Positions 15,123 through 18,742 of a stretch of 18,742 bases of DNA are shown here, in pieces. The DNA lies in assembly GCA_004553095.1 (NCBI GenBank), contig SFMJ01000012.1, positions 1-18,742 of the forward strand. The letters run 5' to 3'. Each line of letters begins with the position of its first letter. Position 1 is the stretch's first letter. The notes under the pieces were generated by a model that searched no databases, was not told where the DNA came from, and worked only from the letters and a program-made list of their open reading frames with translations. The position numbers and the translations under genes were made by a program. Origin of the DNA: Bacteroidales bacterium. GTDB lineage: Bacteria > Bacteroidota > Bacteroidia > Bacteroidales > Muribaculaceae.

Positions 15123-16859
15123 TCAGACTATCTCGATATCCAGGCGCTTGAGGGCCTCTCCGAGTTGGGGATTGACTTCGGCGGTCTTCTTGAGGAATTC
15201 GAATGGGGTGAGATATTTCACCGTCTCGGCGGCGGGGTTGATCTCGGCTTTAATGGTGAGGAAGTCGTTGTGGAGTCGTTCGCGCAGGAAGGTGAGGAGT
15301 CGGGTCATACCCATCTCGAAGGCTTGCTGCTGGGCGGGGTGGTCGACCATGACGGCATATTCGGTGTCGTTGCGGCGTGTGGGGTGGCTGACGCGCATGG
15401 CGCTGACCAGGATCTTCTGGTCGGGGATGGTGGCGATATAGTCGCTCCAAGCCTGCATGAAGTCTTGGTCGCTAAACTCTTGGCGTTGGCGTTCGATGCC
15501 TACGACGCGTGTGTCGGTTTCCTTCTTGATGGAGAAGGATTGGGGACGGCGCGAGGCGGGTCGTGGCGCGGCAGCAGGTGTGGCGGTAGGTGCGGCGGCA
15601 GGCGCGGCGGGGGTATGTGGCTGCGCCGCCGGTGCGGGTGCAGGAGATTGGGCTGCCGATATCGGGGCGGGTGCCGCAGTTGTGACGGCTGTGGCTCTTA
15701 CTTGTTCCGAGGGGTTCCGCAGAGCCACAGGGCGGTCGGAGATATCAAAAGGGGGTTGTGCCGGCTTGAGTAATTGTGACAAGCGTATCAGGGTTACCTC
15801 CACCAGTAGTTGCTTGTTGGTGGCGGTGCGATATGCCTGATCGCAGTCGTTGAGCAACTTAAGGGCGGCATAATACCACTGTATAGGGAGTGACTTGGCT
15901 TGCTCATTGAGTCGGGCATTGACGTCGTCGGGGGTCTCCAAGAGGGAGAGGGTGCGTGGGTCGAGTGCCACCATCAGGTCGCGGATATGCTGGGCGAGGC
16001 TATTGACGAAGAAAAGGGAGTCGAAGCCTCGGTCGCGGATCTCCTTATATAACAGGAGTGATGTGGCGGCGTCGCCTTGGGCGAAGGAGTCGACGAGGCG
16101 GAAGAAGTAGTCATAATCGAGCACATTGAGATTGCTGATAGTAGCCTCGTAGGTGATATTGCCCTGGCAGGAGGTCGCCATTTGGTCGAAGATGGAGAGG
16201 GCATCGCGCATGGCGCCGTCGGCCTTGCGAGCGATCACGCCGAGGGCTTTGCGATCGGCGGTGATACCCTCCTGCTCGGCGACGTAAGCGAGGTGATCCA
16301 CCATATCATTGATGGTGATGCGCTTGAAGTCGTAGATCTGACAGCGACTCAAGATCGTAGGGATCACCTTATGCTTCTCGGTGGTGGCGAGGATAAAGAT
16401 GGCGTAGGAGGGGGGCTCTTCGAGGGTCTTGAGGAAGGCGTTGAAGGCTTGCGACGTGAGCATGTGGACCTCGTCGATGATGAACACGCGATACTTGCCG
16501 ACTTGCGGGGGGATGTTGACCTGGTCGGTAATGGCGCGGATATCGTCAACGCCATTGTTGGAGGCGGCATCGAGTTCGATAAGGTTGAAGGAATTGCCGC
16601 GGTCGATCGACTTACAAGACTCGCACTCGCCGCAGGCTTCGCCGTTGGCAGTGGGGGAGAGGCAGTTGATGGTGCGGGCAAAAATACGTGCGCAGGAGGT
16701 CTTACCCACGCCGCGGGGCCCGCAGAAGAGATAGGCATGCGCCAAGCGACCCGAGTCGATCGCACCCTTTAGAGTAGAGGTCAGATTCTGCTGACCCACC
16801 ACCGAACGAAACGTCGCCGGACGATACTTGCGCGCACTTACGATATATTGATTGCTCAT
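15123..16859 (-). CDS. dnaX: DNA polymerase III subunit gamma/tau (clamp loader ATPase)
   Basis: A 578-residue AAA+ ATPase of the clamp loader that loads the beta clamp and organises the replisome. Visible motifs: the family start YIVSARKYRPATF (5-17), Walker A GPRGVGKT (47-54), the zinc module with Cys66, Cys76, Cys79 and Cys82, Walker B IIDEVHML (127-134), sensor 1 LATTE, and SRC (171-173) carrying the arginine finger. Domain III ends near residue 365 (VEVTLIRLSQL). A Pro/Ala-rich linker fills about 387-439, and a tau-like C-terminal domain follows. Met 16859 is chosen over 16910 because a promoter lies between them. A C CCT TTT heptamer at codons 369-371 could allow a -1 shift onto an immediate TGA (see separate entry). 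No clear terminator is seen after the stop at 15123. Confidence 0.96.
   Translation of the reverse strand: MSNQYIVSARKYRPATFRSVVGQQNLTSTLKGAIDSGRLAHAYLFCGPRGVGKTSCARIFARTINCLSPTANGEACGECESCKSIDRGNSFNLIELDAASNNGVDDIRAITDQVNIPPQVGKYRVFIIDEVHMLTSQAFNAFLKTLEEPPSYAIFILATTEKHKVIPTILSRCQIYDFKRITINDMVDHLAYVAEQEGITADRKALGVIARKADGAMRDALSIFDQMATSCQGNITYEATISNLNVLDYDYFFRLVDSFAQGDAATSLLLYKEIRDRGFDSLFFVNSLAQHIRDLMVALDPRTLSLLETPDDVNARLNEQAKSLPIQWYYAALKLLNDCDQAYRTATNKQLLVEVTLIRLSQLLKPAQPPFDISDRPVALRNPSEQVRATAVTTAAPAPISAAQSPAPAPAAQPHTPAAPAAAPTATPAAAPRPASRRPQSFSIKKETDTRVVGIERQRQEFSDQDFMQAWSDYIATIPDQKILVSAMRVSHPTRRNDTEYAVMVDHPAQQQAFEMGMTRLLTFLRERLHNDFLTIKAEINPAAETVKYLTPFEFLKKTAEVNPQLGEALKRLDIEIV
15689..15755 (-). 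promoter_or_regulatory. Candidate programmed -1 frameshift site in dnaX (heptamer plus downstream hairpin)
   Basis: On the minus strand the zero frame reads CCC CCT TTT GAT (15755-15744). The heptamer C CCT TTT (15753-15747) has the X XXY YYZ form; after a -1 slip the ribosome would read CCC TTT TGA and stop at once. Sixteen bases further, a perfect 10-bp inverted repeat pairs 15730-15721 (CTGTGGCTCT) with 15698-15689 (AGAGCCACAG) around a 22-base loop. The short product would have 371 residues and end just after domain III, as expected of a gamma subunit. The spacing is longer than the usual 5-9 bases and no upstream Shine-Dalgarno-like stimulator is visible. Confidence 0.35.
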
Positions 16860-16880
16860 TGTGGAGTTGATGTTAGACTG

Positions 16881-16911
16881 CAAATTTAGCGATAATCTTT
16901 TGAAAAGCAAA
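16881..16911 (-). promoter_or_regulatory. Promoter of dnaX
   Basis: On the minus strand TTTG (16911-16908), a 19-base spacer and TAAATTTG (16888-16881) match the Bacteroidota primary sigma consensus exactly. The start of transcription would be near 16874, only about 15 bases before the dnaX ATG at 16859. This rules out the upstream in-frame ATG at 16910. Confidence 0.8.
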
Positions 16912-16971
16912 GTTCAAGTTATGACTCCCACCGATTTTTTGCAAATAAAAATTTTATAAAACAGTGAAAAT

Positions 16972-16999
16972 AAAGGGTTCGATGTGAATCGAGCCCTTT
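16972..16999. terminator. Hairpin with terminator form upstream of dnaX
   Basis: AAAGGGTTCGAT (16972-16983) pairs with ATCGAGCCCTTT (16988-16999) around GTGA, with one G-T pair. On the minus strand it is followed by TTTATTTTC, fitting an intrinsic terminator that would stop minus-strand transcripts coming from the repeat island before they enter dnaX. The tract on the plus strand is poorer. Confidence 0.6.
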
Positions 17000-17040
17000 A
17001 TTCATACCCGTAAACGGTCACTCCTGCCGCGCCACCCATA

Positions 17041-17083
17041 CCGCAAGGAGAGCTAAAGCTCTCTCACAGAACCAATCCGAGCC
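17041..17083 (-). repeat. REP-like hairpin element, copy 1
   Basis: Hairpin GAGAGC-TAAA-GCTCTC (plus strand, 17048-17063 including the closing pairs), followed by TCACAGAACCAATCCGAGCC. On the minus strand the conserved segment GGATTGGTTCTGTG lies 5' of the hairpin, the same arrangement as the short foot before the stem in classical REP sequences recognised by RAYT proteins. Orientation is given by that foot. Confidence 0.85.
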
Positions 17084-17110
17084 CTGGGTCACTCCTGCGC
17101 ACCACCCATG

Positions 17111-17153
17111 CCGCAAGGAGAGCTAAAGCTCTCTCACAGAACCAATCCGAGCC
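17111..17153 (-). repeat. REP-like hairpin element, copy 2
   Basis: Identical to copy 1 over 43 bases, offset by 70 bases, in the same orientation. Hairpin at 17118-17133. Confidence 0.85.
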
Positions 17154-17158
17154 ATAGG

Positions 17159-17238
17159 AGAGAAGCGAAGGGTGAGAGAAACGAAGGGTGAGAGGAGCGA
17201 GGGGTGAGAGAAACGAAGGGTAAGGGAAGCGAAGGGTG
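17159..17238. repeat. 16-bp minisatellite, five units
   Basis: Units at 17159-17174, 17175-17190, 17191-17206, 17207-17222 and 17223-17238, consensus AGAGAARCGAAGGGTG, with one to three changes each. A sixth partial unit (AGAGGAG) follows. The tract is purine-rich on the plus strand. The unit length is not a multiple of three and no gene reads through it. Confidence 0.9.
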
Positions 17239-17253
17239 AGAGGAGAGGTTTGT

Positions 17254-17295
17254 CGCGGATTGGTTCTGTGCGCGAGCTTTAGCTCGCGAGTGCGG
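17254..17295 (+). repeat. REP-like hairpin element, copy 3 (inverted, with compensatory stem changes)
   Basis: The foot CGGATTGGTTCTGTG (17256-17270) precedes the hairpin CGCGAGCT-TT-AGCTCGCG (17271-17288) on the plus strand, so this copy points the opposite way from copies 1, 2 and 4. Against copy 1 the A-T pair in the stem has become C-G on both arms, and an outer mismatch has become a C-G pair. Confidence 0.85.
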
Positions 17296-17406
17296 ATTGG
17301 TTTCCTCGTGCAGGATTGATTCCCCCATCAGGAGTGGTTTTTCGGACTGAAGTAGGGAGCGAGAAGTGATTTTTTAGCCTGCTTTTGAAAAAAGCGGGGA
17401 TTCTCC

Positions 17407-17438
17407 TTGCGTGTTGCCACTTTTTTTTATTACTTTTG
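17407..17438 (+). promoter_or_regulatory. Possible promoter of the RAYT gene
   Basis: TTG at 17407-17409, a 21-base spacer and TACTTTTG at 17431-17438 fit the Bacteroidota consensus. Transcription would begin near 17445, about 100 bases before the ATG at 17546. The in-frame ATG at 17411 would lie within the promoter, which supports the later start. Confidence 0.5.
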
Positions 17439-17545
17439 TTCTCTCTAAGGCTCTCTCCCTTAGTTTCTCTCTTCTCTTCTTCTCTCTCCCAAAGTCTCTT
17501 CTTTCATCTTCTTTCATCTATTTATTCATTTTAATTCTTGGGATT

Positions 17546-18526
17546 ATGGCGCAATTTTCGCATAAATACACGCGGCGGTGTTTTGGCCATGACTATAAAA
17601 GCAGGTGTATTTATTTGATTACTATCCTGAAGTCGCCTGAAGCCCCTCCCTTCTCTTCCATAGCCCCTGATCCAGGCTCCAAAAAACTGAAGCCCTTAGT
17701 CACTCTGACACCTCTCGGCAAAATTATCGCTGAGTGCATCAATAGACTTTGTCTTGATTTCCCCGACGTCAAAGTCCTCTGCTATATCATTATGCCGGAT
17801 CATGTCCACATCGAACTCTTCGTTACCCGGCAAATGGACATCCCTTTAGGCTCGATTATCGCCCCCTTCAAGTCTGCTTGCACTCGCCTCTATTGGGAGA
17901 GATTTCCTCAATCCACCCTCGCTCTCGGCAATAAGTCGATCTTCCTCGCCGGCTTCAACGACAAAATAGCACACCGTGCCGGCGCCAAGGATGCCTTCTT
18001 CAATTATATCCTCGACAACCCGCGCCGCTACTTGGTGAAGAAACTCTTCCCCGAATACTTCTACCATAAATTGGTGATAAAGATCGAAGACAAGAGCTAC
18101 GGACTATATGGCAATATCTTCCTCCTTGACCATCCGATAAAGTCGTATGTGAAAATAAGCAGGGTGAAGAGCAATACCCGTGACCTTGCCGCCAAGGAAC
18201 GCGAATGGCGGGAAACGATACGCAGCGGAGGGGTGCTGGTCTCACCATTTATCAATCCCCACGAGAGAGAATATCGCGACATGGCCATCCATGCTCAGAC
18301 CGGCATCATACAGATCGTAGACTATCGCTTTTCCGACCGTAGCAAGCCCTACAAAGAGTTGTTTGACCTATGTGCCGAGGGGCGTCTATTGATTATAAGC
18401 ACCGAAGAATACGCCGCGCCCAACCGCGGGATGAACCACGACCACGCCATGGAGCTAAACGCCATAGCCGAGCAAATATCTCAACTCGCCCCCGGCGCCG
18501 CCCAATTCCACCCCAAAGAGAGCTAA
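17546..18526 (+). CDS. REP-associated tyrosine transposase (RAYT, Y1/HUH family) with a C-terminal DprA/SLOG-like extension
   Basis: 326 residues from Met 17546; an open frame to 17411 adds only a Leu/Ser/Phe-rich stretch encoded by the polypyrimidine leader, so I reject that start. Residues 1-175 form the Y1 domain: a divergent N-terminus (RCIYLITILK), the HUH motif MPDHVHIELF with His86 and His88 as metal ligands, and FNYILDNPRRYLV with Tyr154 as the likely nucleophile. Such enzymes cut single-stranded DNA at hairpins beside short foot sequences. Residues about 183-310 (GLYGNIFLLDHPIKSYVKISR, RSGGVLVSPFINPHERE, FDLCAEGRLLIIS) are an additional domain that resembles DprA/SLOG Rossmann folds (inference), making the protein far longer than the usual 150-220 residues. 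REP-like hairpins flank the gene, and its stop codon is inside one of them. Confidence 0.85.
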   Translation: MAQFSHKYTRRCFGHDYKSRCIYLITILKSPEAPPFSSIAPDPGSKKLKPLVTLTPLGKIIAECINRLCLDFPDVKVLCYIIMPDHVHIELFVTRQMDIPLGSIIAPFKSACTRLYWERFPQSTLALGNKSIFLAGFNDKIAHRAGAKDAFFNYILDNPRRYLVKKLFPEYFYHKLVIKIEDKSYGLYGNIFLLDHPIKSYVKISRVKSNTRDLAAKEREWRETIRSGGVLVSPFINPHEREYRDMAIHAQTGIIQIVDYRFSDRSKPYKELFDLCAEGRLLIISTEEYAAPNRGMNHDHAMELNAIAEQISQLAPGAAQFHPKES

Positions 18527-18553
18527 AACTCTCTCACTGAACCAATTCGCACC
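18511..18553 (-). repeat. REP-like hairpin element, copy 4, overlapping the transposase stop codon
   Basis: GAGAGCTAAAACTCTC (18518-18533) followed by TCACTGAACCAATTCGCACC; same orientation as copies 1 and 2, with several differences including a weakened inner stem (5 bp with a 6-base loop). The TAA stop of the transposase is bases 18524-18526 in the loop, and the stem encodes its last residues. Confidence 0.8.
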
Positions 18554-18742
18554 GAGGGAGAAGGAGAGAGGAAGATGACGAATAAGTGGACTTGACAAAA
18601 TGGGGGGCGTTCCTTAACCGCCTCTACGGCCCCAAAAATTTAAGGAACGCGCTCTTAATGAACAGAAAATGCGTCTCACTCCTTTTAACATTTTTTAGGG
18701 ATATATTTTTGGTATTCTCAAATATTTTTACTAATTTCGTTT
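18527..18742. other. Intergenic tail of the window
   Basis: No gene seen. It holds the end of REP copy 4, a purine-rich stretch (about 18554-18575), palindromic repeat copy B, and an AT-rich end with TATTTTTG at 18704-18711 that could be a -7 element for a gene beyond the window; a matching -33 box is lacking. Confidence 0.6.
18607..18659. repeat. Palindromic intergenic repeat, copy B
   Basis: GCGTTCCTTAA (18607-18617) pairs perfectly with TTAAGGAACGC (18640-18650) around a 22-base loop. Bases 18638-18659 repeat 6162-6183 exactly. The left arm is also similar to the left arm at 6143-6158, but the loop is quite different, so this is a related palindrome and not a simple copy. Confidence 0.75.

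Larger units (their letters stand above)
17016..17153. repeat. Tandem duplication of a 67-68-bp unit that contains a REP-like element
   Basis: Copies 17016-17083 and 17087-17153 align along their full length (both open GGTCACTCCTG and close ACCAATCCGAGCC), differing by a few substitutions and short indels in the first 25 bases; the REP part is identical. A three-base CTG separates them. The right 43 bases of each copy are the REP-like element itself (listed separately). Confidence 0.9.
16860..17545. other. Intergenic region between divergent dnaX and the RAYT gene, rich in repeats
   Basis: About 690 bases with no credible gene. From left to right: the dnaX promoter (16881-16911), a 12-bp hairpin (16972-16999), two tandem copies of a unit holding a REP-like element (17016-17153), a 16-bp minisatellite (17159-17238), an inverted REP-like element (17254-17295) with decayed partial copies after it (to about 17345), a possible promoter (17407-17438), and a polypyrimidine leader (about 17440-17520) before the transposase start. 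Confidence 0.8.

Noticed and set aside
16860..16910. Longer dnaX start at 16910
   Set aside because: A near-perfect promoter (16881-16911) overlaps it, and DnaX proteins normally begin a few residues before the YIVSARKYRP-type motif, as at 16859.
17016..17300. CRISPR-like array
   Set aside because: The repeats are hairpin elements in both orientations with unequal spacing, the tandem 16-bp units have no spacers, and no cas gene is in view.
17134..17328. A 64-codon minus-strand open frame in the repeat island
   Set aside because: It runs through the minisatellite and the REP-like hairpins and consists of Ser/Leu/Pro repeats.
17411..17545. N-terminal extension of the transposase (45 residues) with a hydrophobic, membrane-like look
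   Set aside because: The Leu/Ser/Phe content comes from a polypyrimidine leader, a promoter -7 element lies at 17431-17438, and a membrane anchor is not expected for a RAYT.
18704..18711. TATTTTTG as a promoter for a gene beyond the window
   Set aside because: The -7 element fits, but no TTTG/TTG box lies at 19-21 bases and the region is AT-rich enough for chance matches.

Overview
This window comes from the chromosome of a Bacteroidales bacterium. A gut Muribaculaceae or Prevotella-like genome is my best guess (inference). The evidence is a SusC/SusD-type glycan uptake operon, lipoproteins with a Bacteroidota-style signal, promoters of the TTTG-N19..21-TAnnTTTG type, AT-rich leaders without Shine-Dalgarno sequences, and a secreted protein ending in a YFNLQGVRV...GLYIVVKG-type tail.

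Layout. (1) 1-4814, plus strand: the 3' end of a SusC-like TonB-dependent receptor, a SusD-like lipoprotein, and two further surface lipoproteins of the SusE/SusF kind, closed by a strong hairpin. No glycoside hydrolase or regulator lies inside the window. (2) 5016-6133, plus strand: a separately transcribed secreted protein that looks carbohydrate-binding and carries a possible sorting tail. (3) 6098-6212: three consecutive hairpins between convergent units. (4) 6221-10012, minus strand: folK, then a large secreted tricorn-type S41 protease. (5) 10173-14895, minus strand: the conserved rimP-nusA-infB translation/transcription cluster, with a bidirectional terminator behind infB. (6) 15123-16859, minus strand: dnaX with a near-perfect Bacteroidota promoter. 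(7) 16972-18660: an accessory island with a REP-associated tyrosine transposase (RAYT), four hairpin-forming REP-like copies around it, a 16-bp minisatellite and a polypyrimidine leader.

How the parts work together. The Sus-like genes probably form one outer-membrane glycan capture and import complex, and the following secreted protein may help bind glycan. folK (folate synthesis), rimP-nusA-infB and dnaX are housekeeping genes.

The parts most worth a second look are: the RAYT/REP island, including a DprA/SLOG-like C-terminal extension and a REP hairpin that supplies the transposase stop codon; a candidate -1 frameshift site in dnaX that would release a gamma-like protein ending just after domain III; and a second palindromic repeat shared by 6143-6183 and 18607-18659. 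Several gene starts were moved downstream of the longest possible ORF because promoter elements lie between the two candidate starts.
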